Part shown: positions 44,482 through 53,068 of the stretch, piece after piece
How the letters are laid out: every line of letters begins with the position of its first letter
Numbering within the stretch: position 1 is the first letter of the stretch
DNA from: Candidatus Eisenbacteria bacterium
GTDB lineage: Bacteria > Orphanbacterota > Orphanbacteria > Orphanbacterales > Orphanbacteraceae
Assembly: GCA_016930695.1 (NCBI GenBank)
Contig: JAFGGD010000044.1
Location: 29,192-93,191, forward strand
Direction of reading: 5' to 3'
DNA length: 64,000 nt
Program-made: the position numbers and the translations under genes
The notes under the pieces: model-generated
The model's database searches: none
The model's input: only the letters and a program-made list of their open reading frames with translations
What the model was told of the DNA's origin: nothing

Positions 44482-45080
44482 CGCGCATCGACCTGATCCC
44501 GCCGGAGACCCTCACGGCTCGCGGAATCAATCGTCGGCTCCGCGTTTGGGGGAAGCGGCTCGGCCTTCTCGCGGTCGCCGCGACGGCGCTTCTGATCGGG
44601 ATGGTGCACGCCGCCGCCGGCGAGGAGGCGCGGCTCCTGAAACTGACCGGGCGGTACTCCCTCCTTCAAGAGCGCGTGCAACGCGCCGAGAGCCTCATAG
44701 CCGAGCGGGACCGCCTCGCCCGATACCGCGAGGTGATCGACCGGATCCGAGGGGACCGGACCGCCGTCGGGTACCTGGTCAAGATGGGGGAGACGCTCAC
44801 GCCGGACGCCTATCTGAGCGGCATGCAGATGAACCTTTGTCCCTATAACGATTCCCGAATTTGGGGCGGGCTGACCGACAAGGGGTGCTCCGCCCATCTT
44901 CGTATCGAGGGTCTGGCGCGGGGTCACCGCGAGGTGGGCATGGTGATCCGGCAGATGGCGCTCTCCGGCGAGTTCGGTTCGGTCTCCCTCGTCTCGGTCT
45001 TGGAGAAAGAGGGATCCTCCGACGGAAACGTGGAGTTCGAAATCGTTTGCGCGCTCGATCCGGGCGGCGGCGAGCAATAG
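44478..45080 (+). CDS. pilN: PilN-like inner-membrane assembly protein
   Basis: 200 residues, start overlapping pilM by ATGA. MTRIDLIPPE is the cytoplasmic N-terminal peptide that PilN uses to bind PilM (consensus INLLP). A membrane helix (about 28-46), a coiled coil and a periplasmic ferredoxin-like domain follow, with a short Cys-containing loop (MNLCPYNDSRIW, DKGCSAHL). The two Cys may form a disulphide, which is not typical of PilN. Confidence 0.85.
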   Translation: MTRIDLIPPETLTARGINRRLRVWGKRLGLLAVAATALLIGMVHAAAGEEARLLKLTGRYSLLQERVQRAESLIAERDRLARYREVIDRIRGDRTAVGYLVKMGETLTPDAYLSGMQMNLCPYNDSRIWGGLTDKGCSAHLRIEGLARGHREVGMVIRQMALSGEFGSVSLVSVLEKEGSSDGNVEFEIVCALDPGGGEQ

Positions 45081-45089
45081 AGGTATAAA

Positions 45090-45632
45090 GTGTTTAAGGA
45101 TCCGAAACAGGTGGACCTTTTCGGCGGGCTGCTCGCGGCGGCGATGATCGCCGGCGCCGCCTTTCTGTTTTCGGTCCGCGCGGTGAAGCCCTACATCCAA
45201 ACCCGCGCCGAACTGGGCTCCTTCGAGGAGGCGGTGCAGATCCTCTCCGACGCGGAGGGGAGCGTGGATCGGCTCGACGCCGAGATCCGGCGCGTGGGGG
45301 CCGAGATCGCCGCGAGTGAGGCCCTCCTCCCGCGGGACCTGAACCTGGATTCCTTTTTGGAGCAACTCGGCGACCTGGCCGCGTCCACCGGAACGCGGAT
45401 CGAGAAACTGACCCCCTTCGGCGTGGAGGAATACCGGCTTTATCGCGCCCTCCCGTTGGAGGTGACCGTCTCCGGTTCCTTCCTCGCGATCTACGAATTT
45501 CTGGACCGGGTGGAGAACGGGGCCCGTCTCAGCCGGATCGAGGAACTGAAGATGCGGGGACGGCGGAGCGAAGGCGAATGCGAGGCGGAGATGAGGCTCG
45601 CCCTCTACTTCGCTCACGAGGAGATGAACTGA
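45090..45632 (+). CDS. pilO: PilO-like inner-membrane assembly protein
   Basis: 180 residues from GTG 45090. Short cytoplasmic start, a membrane helix (about 10-30), a coiled coil and a domain with LPRDLNLDSFLEQLGDLAASTGTRI and LPLEVTVSGSFLAIYEFLDRVE, the hallmark of PilO. It pairs with PilN in the alignment complex. Start lies nine bases after the pilN stop. Confidence 0.9.
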   Translation: MFKDPKQVDLFGGLLAAAMIAGAAFLFSVRAVKPYIQTRAELGSFEEAVQILSDAEGSVDRLDAEIRRVGAEIAASEALLPRDLNLDSFLEQLGDLAASTGTRIEKLTPFGVEEYRLYRALPLEVTVSGSFLAIYEFLDRVENGARLSRIEELKMRGRRSEGECEAEMRLALYFAHEEMN

Positions 45633-45634
45633 TC

Positions 45635-46189
45635 ATGGCGGGAAGCGGCGGCAAATCGGCGCTCCGGGCGATCGGCGGGCGGCCGATGCTCGTCGGCGCG
45701 GCGGCGGCGGCGGCGGTGTTCGCCCTGACCCTCGTGCCGCTCCGCAAGGAGGCGTCGCTCCGCGCGAACCCGGCCGAGGATGCTCAGACCACGTACCTTT
45801 CGCTCCTCGATCGAATCGGCGCCTCCGAGGCGGGACCGCTGGCGGAGGGGAAAACCGGGCCCGGCGTCTCCGAGATCGTGGGTCCCGAGGCGCCGGCGGA
45901 TCGACTCGACAGGGACCTCTTCGCGCCCGCGCGCCGCGGCTCCTATCGTGCCGACGCGGCGGAGAACGCGGCGACTCCGTCGGCCCCCCGGCGACCGGCG
46001 CGCCCGCGCTCGCCGGTGCTCTCGGCGATCTGGATCGACGGCCCCAGCCGGCAGGCGATCCTGAACGGTCGGCCGATGGCGGAGGGGGAGGAATTCGACG
46101 GATACCGGGTGATCCGTATCGGTCGGGACGGCGTGATTCTGGAACGGGACGGCGCGGAGCTGCGCCTGCCATGGGGAGAAGAGTCGTGA
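45635..46189 (+). CDS. PilP/GspC-like periplasmic connector
   Basis: 184 residues from ATG 45635, two bases after the pilO stop. Single N-terminal membrane helix (about 17-36), a long Ala/Pro/Arg linker, and a C-terminal HR-type beta domain (LSAIWIDGPSRQAILNGRPM, GYRVIRIGRDGVIL) as in GspC/GspB and PilP. PilP is usually a lipoprotein; here no lipobox is seen, so the anchor is more GspC-like. It would bridge PilNO to the secretin. Confidence 0.75.
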   Translation: MAGSGGKSALRAIGGRPMLVGAAAAAAVFALTLVPLRKEASLRANPAEDAQTTYLSLLDRIGASEAGPLAEGKTGPGVSEIVGPEAPADRLDRDLFAPARRGSYRADAAENAATPSAPRRPARPRSPVLSAIWIDGPSRQAILNGRPMAEGEEFDGYRVIRIGRDGVILERDGAELRLPWGEES

Positions 46190-47631
46190 AGACGTTGACC
46201 GGACCTCGAAAACGGTACGCCGTCCGGATCGCCTTGGCGGCGCTCCTGGCCGGTTTCGCGCCCGCGGCGATCGCGGCGGACGCCGCGCCGCTGGACGATT
46301 CGCCGCCGGCGATGCGGGCCCGCTCGCAAGCATCCGTGGAAGTGGCGTTGGAGGTCGAGGCGGCGGCGGCGGATTCCGCGGAAGCCGCTGGCGGAGCGCC
46401 CGCCCTTCCGGACGAGACGGCCGTGGCGGATACATCTCCGGAGGAAGGGGATGGAGGCGAAACCGTCGCGGAGATGCCCCCGCTCCCGGACGAACCGGAG
46501 GCGGTCACCCTCTCCGCGAAGGACCTGGATCTCCGCGACCTTCTCAGCATGTTCTCCCGCTCCCGGGGAGTGAACATCGTCAGCGCCGGCGAGGTGACCA
46601 GCCGGGTCTCCATCGACCTGCACGAGGTCCCTTTCGATCAGGCGCTCCGCGCGGTCGTCGGCGCCGCCGGCTATCAGCTGACGCACCGCGCCGGTATTTA
46701 TTACGTGCGCCGCCCCTCCGAGGAAGACGACGGCGCGTCGTTGCTTCGGGACATCCGCACCTATCGCCTCGACTACTCCACGCCGGTGAACCTCATGCCG
46801 ATTTTGGAGGAGATGCTCTCGCCGATCGGAAAGGTGACCGCCTACGAACCGCTCCGCACGATCGTCGTGGAGGACAGCCCGGAAGTGTTGGACCGCGTGG
46901 GCGTTGTGATCGACGATCTGGACCGGGCGCCGCGGCAGGTGCTGATCGAGGCGCGGATCATCGAGGCGCGCCTCTCCAATGACATAAGCGTCGGCATCGA
47001 CTGGTCGACTCTGTTCTCCCGCGGCAAGGGGAGCGGAAGCGCCGTCGCGGAAGGTTTCGCCGCGCCCGCGGGTTCCGGCACGGAGGGGCTCTTCCTCACC
47101 TGGGGGGAGGGGGACTTCACCGCCGCCCTGCAGGGGCTCGAGGGGATCGACGAGCTGAACACCCTCGCCGCGCCCCGTCTTCTCGCCCTCGACGGCAGGG
47201 AGGCGGAGATCATCATCGGCGGCGAACTCGGCTTCTCGGTGGTGACCGTGGTGGACAACACGGTGATCCAGTCGGTGCAGTTCCTCGACACGGGAACGCA
47301 GCTCAAGTTCACGCCGGTCATCACGGGGGACGGCCACATCCTGATGACGATTCATCCCGAGCTTTCGGACGGCGTGATCGACGAGGGGCTCCCGAGCAAG
47401 ACCACCGCAGAGGTGACCACGAACGTGCTGATCGGCGACGGACAGACGCTGCTGATCGGCGGCCTGATTCGCGAGCGGGAGGAGTACACCCAGTCGGGTA
47501 TCCCGTTGCTGAAGCGGATCCCCCTGCTCGGGCTTCTCTTCGGCAAGACCACCCGGTCGACGCAGAAGACGGAGCTGATCACGCTGATCACCCCGCACAT
47601 CCTCGCGCCGGGGGAGACGATCGTGAAATAG
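46186..47631 (+). CDS. pilQ: secretin (PilQ/GspD-like), short form
   Basis: 481 residues from GTG 46186 overlapping the previous stop. Signal peptide (to about 36), an acidic Ala/Glu-rich linker, an STN/N0 domain (VTLSAKDLDLRDLLSMFSR, VPFDQALRAVVGAAGYQL), one N-domain (YSTPVNLMPILEEMLSPIGKV), then the secretin core ending in LLIGGLIREREEYTQSGIPLLKRIPLLGLLFG and TELITLITPHIL. Compared with common PilQ proteins it lacks AMIN domains and has a single N1-type domain. Outer-membrane channel of the system. Confidence 0.92.
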   Translation: MKTLTGPRKRYAVRIALAALLAGFAPAAIAADAAPLDDSPPAMRARSQASVEVALEVEAAAADSAEAAGGAPALPDETAVADTSPEEGDGGETVAEMPPLPDEPEAVTLSAKDLDLRDLLSMFSRSRGVNIVSAGEVTSRVSIDLHEVPFDQALRAVVGAAGYQLTHRAGIYYVRRPSEEDDGASLLRDIRTYRLDYSTPVNLMPILEEMLSPIGKVTAYEPLRTIVVEDSPEVLDRVGVVIDDLDRAPRQVLIEARIIEARLSNDISVGIDWSTLFSRGKGSGSAVAEGFAAPAGSGTEGLFLTWGEGDFTAALQGLEGIDELNTLAAPRLLALDGREAEIIIGGELGFSVVTVVDNTVIQSVQFLDTGTQLKFTPVITGDGHILMTIHPELSDGVIDEGLPSKTTAEVTTNVLIGDGQTLLIGGLIREREEYTQSGIPLLKRIPLLGLLFGKTTRSTQKTELITLITPHILAPGETIVK

Positions 47632-47660
47632 GTGCGGCCGCGCCGCCGGATGGAAGAGCG

Positions 47661-47695
47661 AGAGGGGCGCTCCGCCGGGGCGTCCCTCTTTTCGT
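47661..47695 (+). terminator. intrinsic terminator of the pilus operon
   Basis: AGAGGGGCGC (47661-47670) pairs with GCGTCCCTCT (47680-47689) with one G-T pair, followed by TTTTCGTT. Confidence 0.85.
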
Positions 47696-47722
47696 TCGGA
47701 GCGCGAAGGCGCGCCCGAATTT

Positions 47723-48397
47723 TTAATCCGCGAAATAATAGCGAAGGGACGCCGCGATCGATACGCCGCCGTAGTCGACGGACAGTGCGGTGCCGTCGAC
47801 CGCGAGGGCATCGCGCCCGCCGATCTCCAGGCGATTCACGCGGGCGTAGCGGTACCACGCCGAGGGGACGAGAAAGATACCGCCGGTGAGGGGGAACTCG
47901 CCGTACACATAGAAGTGCGCGACCGGGCCCGCCCCCCGGGTTTCGCCGCTGATGCCTTGGATGCCCAAACCGTTCAGGTCCGCCTCGCCGGCGGAATAGA
48001 CGAAGCCGCCGCCCAGCCCCGCGCCGAACAGGGCGCGGCCGTCGGGGGAGCGGCGGATTTCCAGCGAGCCGGTGATCGCGTGGGCGCCCATGTCGAAGGC
48101 GATCGATCCCGCCGCGTCGGCCGCCTTGGTGCGGGCGAAGATTCTCTCCCAGCGGAAAACGATCGCCGTGCCCGGCGAAGTGACCATGCCGAGCTCGGCG
48201 CTCAACCCCCTGCCGTGAATGATCTCGTCGAACGAGCCTTCGACGCTCTCGTCGATGTCGCGTATACGATCGTTCACGTCGTCCATGGCGAGTGTGCCGT
48301 AACGGGCGCCGATCCCGACGAAGGGAAAGGACGAGGCGCGGGGCGCCGTCGTTCCGGCGAGCAGGAGGGCGGCGAGGACGAGCGTCGCGGACCTCAT
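47723..48397 (-). CDS. predicted outer-membrane beta-barrel protein (224 aa)
   Basis: Signal peptide (to about 22), then FVGIGARYGTLAMDD and strands with alternating aromatic residues, closing with GVSIAASLRYYFAD, a barrel-type C-terminus. Glycine-rich hairpins (ALFGAGLGGGFVYSAGEA) fit an 8-strand barrel. No function can be assigned. Its start overlaps the stop of the 137-aa membrane protein by ATGA, so the two are translated together. Confidence 0.7.
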   Translation of the reverse strand: MRSATLVLAALLLAGTTAPRASSFPFVGIGARYGTLAMDDVNDRIRDIDESVEGSFDEIIHGRGLSAELGMVTSPGTAIVFRWERIFARTKAADAAGSIAFDMGAHAITGSLEIRRSPDGRALFGAGLGGGFVYSAGEADLNGLGIQGISGETRGAGPVAHFYVYGEFPLTGGIFLVPSAWYRYARVNRLEIGGRDALAVDGTALSVDYGGVSIAASLRYYFAD

Positions 48398-48807
48398 CCC
48401 AGAATCGGCCTGTAGATCGACGCCGCCACGGCGCCGACCGCCATGTTCTCGATCACGCCCCCGGCGAGCCAGCCGCCGGCGATCGCGTTCGGGATCGGCA
48501 TGCTCGCCCAGAAGCCGGCGGTGACCGGCACGCCGATCAGGAGCCCCATGTAGAGCCCGAAGCGGATTCCCTCGGCGATCCCCCGCCCCTCGTATCCTTT
48601 AGTGAACACGAAGACGAAGAAGAAAGAGTAGAAGAGGGTGCCGAGCCACATCACCATGGCGTAGCGGCCCATCTCCGCCTCGGGCCGCCAGAGCGGGAGG
48701 GACGCCTTGTAGGCGGACTCCAGAAAGACGCCGTGCAACAGCCAATCCAGGATCATGTAGACGATAAAAACCGCCACGCCGGCGGGCAGGATTCCTCGTG
48801 GTCGCAT
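48394..48807 (-). CDS. four-helix membrane protein (137 aa), paralog of 29615-30028
   Basis: Start at 48807 with GGAGGTGAACG upstream. Same length and helix plan as the protein at 29615: VFIVYMILDWLLHGVFL, LGTLFYSFFFVFVFTKGYEGRGIAEG, then two Gly-rich helices and AASIYRPILG. The shared segments are strong enough to call them one family. Here it is coupled to a barrel protein, the other copy stands alone. Confidence 0.78.
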   Translation of the reverse strand: MRPRGILPAGVAVFIVYMILDWLLHGVFLESAYKASLPLWRPEAEMGRYAMVMWLGTLFYSFFFVFVFTKGYEGRGIAEGIRFGLYMGLLIGVPVTAGFWASMPIPNAIAGGWLAGGVIENMAVGAVAASIYRPILG

Positions 48808-48890
48808 CGTTCACCTCCGATCGGTAGGGTCCGTCCTCAGGAAATGCGTTATTCGGGGCGATCTGTCAAGGGTGGAGAGAGGGGTTCGCC

Positions 48891-48943
48891 GTCGGTTCCG
48901 GATTCTCTTTTCACGAGGAAAGCGAGAAGGTGTCCGGTGTCGA
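48891..48943. repeat. palindromic repeat family, diverged copy
   Basis: GTCGGTTCCGGATTCTCTTT then TCACGAGGAAAGCGAGAAGG, a looser version of the repeats at 58675, 58840, 62941 and 63055. Confidence 0.55.
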
Positions 48944-48992
48944 GAGAGTCGGTATCGGAATCATTCTTCCCCTTCCCCCGCCGGCTCTCCCT

Positions 48993-49739
48993 TCAGAGTA
49001 ACTCTCCGCTCGCGCTTTCTTCCCTTGCCGCGCCGAGTCCCACGCGGAGTAGATTCGCGCGGATCATATCGCGCCGCCGCGGAGGCGTCTCCCTTAGGAT
49101 CCGGCGCGCGAAGGCGCGGAGGCTTTCCTCCCCGGACGGGCAGACAGGCGGCGGGGGCGGGAAGCCCGACGCCCGCGCAAAGCTCGCGATCTCCTTCTCC
49201 GCGATATAGACGAGCGGGCGGATGATCCGCATCCGGCCTCCAAAGTAATCGCGCGCCGGCGCCATCCCCTCGACGCGCCCGTGAAAGAGGAGATTGGTGA
49301 GGACCGTCTCCGCCACGTCGTCGGCGTGGTGGCCGAGGGCGACCACGTCGCAGCCGAGCCGTTCGGCGGCGAGGAAGAGGGTGTGCCTGCGGATATGGGC
49401 GCAGCGCGCGCACCCCAGGGGGAGAGGCTCGCCTATGGGGATCGCCGGCGCCGGCACGTCGCGTTCGTACCCCCACTCCGAGAGACGGCGGAGAAGCGGT
49501 TCATGGGGGGGCGTCTCCGCGCCGCGGGCGTCGCAGGGAACGTGAATCGCCGCCAGATCGTAGCTCTCCGGCGCGCTCCGCCGCCTGAGATCGAGAAGCC
49601 GGAGGAGGGAGAGCCCGTCCTTTCCGCCCGAAACGCCGACCGCCACGCGGTCCCCCTCGCGGATCATGCCGTGGTCTCGGACGGCGCGATTCACTTCCTT
49701 GATCAGCCAATAAGCGAGGGTTTCCGCGTCGGCGCTCAT
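48993..49739 (-). CDS. TtcA-type tRNA 2-thiolation enzyme (PP-loop ATPase)
   Basis: 248 residues from the ATG at 49739. PP-loop VGVSGGKDGLSLLRLL (usual SGGxDS; here Gly replaces the last Ser), a CxxC pair in LGCARCAHIRRHTLF, and VALGHHADDVAETVLTNLLFHGRVEGM, the TtcA/TtuA hallmark. In TtcA the Cys pair helps hold an iron-sulphur cluster and the enzyme makes 2-thiocytidine-32 in tRNA. TATAAT on the same strand lies only six bases before the ATG (49751-49746) and no ribosome binding site is seen, so the message may be nearly leaderless. Confidence 0.88.
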   Translation of the reverse strand: MSADAETLAYWLIKEVNRAVRDHGMIREGDRVAVGVSGGKDGLSLLRLLDLRRRSAPESYDLAAIHVPCDARGAETPPHEPLLRRLSEWGYERDVPAPAIPIGEPLPLGCARCAHIRRHTLFLAAERLGCDVVALGHHADDVAETVLTNLLFHGRVEGMAPARDYFGGRMRIIRPLVYIAEKEIASFARASGFPPPPPVCPSGEESLRAFARRILRETPPRRRDMIRANLLRVGLGAAREESASGELL

Positions 49740-50005
49740 GGAGGGATTATAGGGAAAGCGCCTGCAGAAGCGGATTCCCTTTCCACTCCCTTTTGCCGCA
49801 CCCGGTCTCCCGATTCGCGTCGTCCGCGCGGGGTGCGCGGGAAGCGCGGCGATACGACCCCGCAACCGCAATAATAACAATCAGATGTGGCGCCGCTCCT
49901 CGCCTCTTTCCGGCATGCGTCTTGCAAGTCTTCCCGGAAGCCGGGGCGCGCCTGCGCGCGCGGTCCGCACGGGTATGGAGCCTTTCAAGACAGGAGAGTG
50001 AAAGT

Positions 50006-50578
50006 ATGTTACGACGCGTCGCAACGGGGATGCTGATTCTCGGTATCCTCACCCTCCACGCGGGAACGGCATTCGCCGACACCTTCATCTATGAACCGAA
50101 TCCGAAGCACATCGAAAACCTGCCGCACGGGAAATACTACACATGGGGGATCGATGTTTCCGAGCTGGAGGGATGGCGGATTCTGGAGGCGGAGCTTCAG
50201 ATCACCCGCATCACCAACAGCGATAACGGGGAGAACACTCTCTTCATTCACCTGTTGGATGAGGCGGAGCTGGGAGTCCACCGGGCCAACGACCGGAACG
50301 ACGATTTCGTCGACGCCTTCGAGGGAAACGGCGTGTTGATCGACGAGTGGCACGACGCGAACGGGGCCTGGCGCCGGGACGACATCTCCTACCTCTTTTC
50401 CGATCTCGACATCCTCGGCGATCTCACCGCCTACATCGTCGACGGCGTGGTCGCCTTCGGGTTCGATCCGGACTGCCACTTCTATAATGACGGCTTCAAG
50501 CTGGTCGTCACCGCCGAAAGGCCGACCATGGCGACGGAAAGCACCTCCTGGGGGGACATCAAGAAGACTTTCCGGTAG
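50006..50578 (+). CDS. secreted hypothetical protein (190 aa)
   Basis: ATG 50006 with AGGAGAGTGAAAGT upstream. Signal peptide ending AFADT. The mature protein is beta-rich and acidic, with YYTWGIDVSELEGWRILEAEL, NTLFIHLLDEAELGVHR and DPDCHFYNDGFKLVV, resembling choice-of-anchor or carbohydrate-binding-like beta-sandwich proteins. No PNPFN tail. Function unknown. It shares a bidirectional terminator with the convergent gene at 50675. Confidence 0.65.
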   Translation: MLRRVATGMLILGILTLHAGTAFADTFIYEPNPKHIENLPHGKYYTWGIDVSELEGWRILEAELQITRITNSDNGENTLFIHLLDEAELGVHRANDRNDDFVDAFEGNGVLIDEWHDANGAWRRDDISYLFSDLDILGDLTAYIVDGVVAFGFDPDCHFYNDGFKLVVTAERPTMATESTSWGDIKKTFR

Positions 50579-50602
50579 ACGGGATCGACGCCGCGAACGG
50601 AA

Positions 50603-50646
50603 AAAGCCGGACGCCTCTCCCGCGACGGGGCGTCCGGCTTTCTATT
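50603..50646. terminator. bidirectional intrinsic terminator
   Basis: AAAGCCGGACGCC (50603-50615) pairs with GGCGTCCGGCTTT (50629-50641), giving A-run and T-run flanks on both strands. It serves the convergent genes ending at 50578 and 50675. Confidence 0.9.
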
Positions 50647-50674
50647 TGAAGAGGATCATTCGCCGCCGAAGCGC

Positions 50675-52537
50675 TCACGGCATCCACCCGAAATCGCAGG
50701 AAAGCGCCTTGTAGCCGGGTGTATCCCACCAAGCCTCTCGGAAAACCGACTCGTAGGTGAGCGCTCCCTCCGCGTCCCATCGTCGCTCATGCCACTGCAT
50801 TTCCGAGAGATGGTTCCGGATGGCGGAACCGGTGACGCGGAACCCCAACGTCGGATCGTAGGGAAGATCGGTCACCCGGACGTGTTCGTACCGGTTCGTC
50901 CGGTTGCCGGCTTGATTGGTGATCGTGTCGGCGGCGGTGTAGACCAGGTTCAGCATCCGTCCGTCCCGCCCGATCGTGCCGGAGAATTCCAGCCGGCGCG
51001 TCCCGGTCTCGTCCCGGGTCGTTTCGCCCCCGGAAAAGCTCGTGCCGTTCCATCTTATGGTCTGCAGGAGGTGTTCGAAGACGTTGTCCCCCGCCTGATC
51101 ACCGTCGAATCCGCAGGGAACGTACAGTTCGAACATGGTCCAGCTCGTCTCTTGCAGCTCCAGCACCAGCGAGTCGTCGATCAGGTTGAATGGTCGGCCC
51201 GCGCTTTTCCGCTTGTCGGCCGCTTCCACGTAGACAAGCATTTCCCCGGCCTCTGCGGAGGGGACGATCACCCGGATCGCGTAATCCCTCCAGAGGACCG
51301 GCGTCCCCGGCGTCTCGTCGAAGAGGACCCGACCGGGGGCGGCGCCGAAACCGGTTCCCGCCACGGTGATCGTGTCGCCGGCGAGTGCGATGTTGGGCTC
51401 CAGCGTGTCGATCCGGATCGGCGACCAGAGGCCGAAGCTGTCGGGAAGCGCCTTGCAATGGAAGGAGATCACCCGGCCGTCCGTCTCGGTGTAACTCGTG
51501 TCGCCCGTCGCGTGCCACCGCTTCACGGTCAAAGGAATCGCGCGGCTCGTGTCGCACATGTTATGGAGAAGGTCGGTGAAGTACGCCGCGTCCTTGCTCG
51601 CAACCACCTCCCAGTCCCAGCCGGTCACCGCCCCCGCCTTGGCGTTGGTCATCATGTCCCCCGGCCAGTTGCCGCGCCAGCCGAAGCAGAAGCCGAGCGA
51701 CACCAGCGGGGCGCCGTCGCCGAAATCGTTGTGGGCGGCGAAGAAGTAGGAGTCGGCGAAGTAGCGTTTTCCGCCGGCATAGGCGCCCGGCGCCAGGTGC
51801 CCCTGCTCGATCATCTCCCAGTTAGCGGCGAAGGACTCCTTCGACGTCTCCTCGCCGGTGATCAGGTAGACTTCCTGGATGTCGTTCTCCGACGGCCAGG
51901 GGGAGCCGTGGCTCGCGATGCGGACGATCCCGTAGCCGCCCGATCCGATGGACTTCAGCTCCGCCAGAGTCGCCTTCTCGTCCTTCAGGATCCGGAAGTC
52001 CTGGTAGCCCGCGCGGGGGAGCGCGGCCGTCCCCGAGTCGAACACGTCCTCCTCCCACATCTTGAACTCGGAGTAGCAGGGGGAGTAGACGAGTGTCTTC
52101 TTGTTCTTCGGCATCCGGTAGCCGCCCTCCGCGGCCTTCCCGATCGGCGCGCCGTCACGGGCGCGCGGGGGTCCGACCGGCGCGGCCTTCGCCGCCGCGC
52201 CGCCGTCGCTCCGGAGGCGGAGAACGATCACGCCGTTCATCCCCGACTTCCAGCGGACGTTGACGCCGGCGTCGGTCTTTTCCGCCCACTCCACATCCGG
52301 GTCCGCCTGGACGAGGGCGAGGAGACTGTCGATCGCCGCGGCGGTGTCCGCCCCCGCCGCGACCGTCATCGCCTGTCCGTAGTAATCCTGCTGCTTGTCC
52401 GCGACCGCGACCGCTTCGTTCAGTTCGTTCTCGGTCGGACCGCCGGGCGCGTTTTCCAGTTTGTCACGGGAAGAGCAGGCGAGGAGAATGAGGAGAAGGA
52501 TCGCGGTCGCGATGAGAAAAAGTCGATGCGCGCGCAT
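50675..52537 (-). CDS. large lipoprotein with IPT/TIG domain and possible caspase-like His/Cys pair
   Basis: 620 residues with lipobox LLLACSS (Cys21). Residues about 145-320 read like a clan CD (caspase/gingipain-like) core: KTLVYSPCYSEF, then GIVRIASHGSPW (His210-Gly211) at the end of one strand, and VSLGFCFGWRGN (Cys284) after the next, followed by GAVTGWDW. A TIG/IPT-like Ig domain (about 385-470; TLEPNIALAGDTITVAGTGFG) and a beta-rich C-terminal part follow. If the pair is active it would be a cell-surface Cys peptidase; this is inferred from spacing only. Alone on the minus strand. Confidence 0.65.
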   Translation of the reverse strand: MRAHRLFLIATAILLLILLACSSRDKLENAPGGPTENELNEAVAVADKQQDYYGQAMTVAAGADTAAAIDSLLALVQADPDVEWAEKTDAGVNVRWKSGMNGVIVLRLRSDGGAAAKAAPVGPPRARDGAPIGKAAEGGYRMPKNKKTLVYSPCYSEFKMWEEDVFDSGTAALPRAGYQDFRILKDEKATLAELKSIGSGGYGIVRIASHGSPWPSENDIQEVYLITGEETSKESFAANWEMIEQGHLAPGAYAGGKRYFADSYFFAAHNDFGDGAPLVSLGFCFGWRGNWPGDMMTNAKAGAVTGWDWEVVASKDAAYFTDLLHNMCDTSRAIPLTVKRWHATGDTSYTETDGRVISFHCKALPDSFGLWSPIRIDTLEPNIALAGDTITVAGTGFGAAPGRVLFDETPGTPVLWRDYAIRVIVPSAEAGEMLVYVEAADKRKSAGRPFNLIDDSLVLELQETSWTMFELYVPCGFDGDQAGDNVFEHLLQTIRWNGTSFSGGETTRDETGTRRLEFSGTIGRDGRMLNLVYTAADTITNQAGNRTNRYEHVRVTDLPYDPTLGFRVTGSAIRNHLSEMQWHERRWDAEGALTYESVFREAWWDTPGYKALSCDFGWMP

Positions 52538-52733
52538 GAGGCACCTCGCTTCCGGCGCCGCCGCCGGTCGGGATCGTTCAGACGTCGGAGGATCGTCCGT
52601 TTACGCGCGGAGAGAGGGGAAGTCCGCGAGAATGAAACCAGTATACCACCGGCGGGGATTTTCTCGCGCGGGCGGCGCGCGTTCTCCCGGGTGCGCTTTC
52701 ATTTCATTCAGATGCCCGAGAGCCTCTTTCGTA

Positions 52734-52763
52734 TTGAAAAATAAGGAGATATTGTGCTATAAT
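52734..52763 (+). promoter_or_regulatory. strong sigma70-type promoter
   Basis: TTGAAA (52734-52739), an 18-base spacer and TATAAT (52758-52763) in an AT-rich patch that stands out from the GC-rich surroundings. Transcription should begin at about 52770. Confidence 0.8.
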
Positions 52764-52769
52764 GCGAAC

Positions 52770-52990
52770 GCTTGAGCGGCCGCCTTCTCAAAAACAACGG
52801 CAACAGACCGCTCCGTTCTCCGCGATCGTTCCCGGACGACCGGCCGGAGCCATCGCACGGCATGGATTGCAGCACCCGGATGTGAGCCGTGAGTACTCCT
52901 TGCTCGCCTAACCCGGCCGAAGCTCCACCCTGTTCGGTTCCAAACGCAAGGAAGCATGGCGTCGCCCTGTTGGGCGGCGTTTTCGTTTTA
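52770..52990 (+). ncRNA. structured small RNA or leader RNA, family not assigned
   Basis: About 220 bases between a strong promoter and a strong terminator with no real ORF. Four nested-free hairpins can be drawn: GAGCGG/CCGCTC (52774-52779 with 52808-52813), GCGAT/ATCGC (52822-52826 with 52852-52856), CACGGC/GCCGTG (52856-52861 with 52886-52891) and a 7-bp TCCTTGC/GCAAGGA (52897-52903 with 52946-52952) enclosing CCGAA/TTCGG. A 6S-like RNA or a terminator-type leader for the 53069-64000 genes are both possible. It does not show the SRP, tmRNA or RNase P signatures. Confidence 0.55.
52959..52990 (+). terminator. intrinsic terminator of the structured RNA
   Basis: CGTCGCCC pairs with GGGCGGCG around a TGTT loop (one T-G pair), then TTTTCGTTTT. 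It lies about 80 bases before the GTG at 53069, so it either ends a separate small RNA or attenuates the downstream genes. Confidence 0.85.
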
Positions 52991-53068
52991 TCCATAACGA
53001 ATCCGACGGCGCTCCGACAGGCCGGAAGCGCCACCGGGCTTCTTCGTCGCGAAAGGCGGTGATCCGAC

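Noticed and set aside
52946..52956. GCAAGGAAGCA resembles the GGAAGGAAGCA core of SRP RNA
   Set aside because: The 5' side of the loop that should pair (CAGG...TCC) is missing, and GCAAGGA pairs perfectly with 52897-52903 instead.
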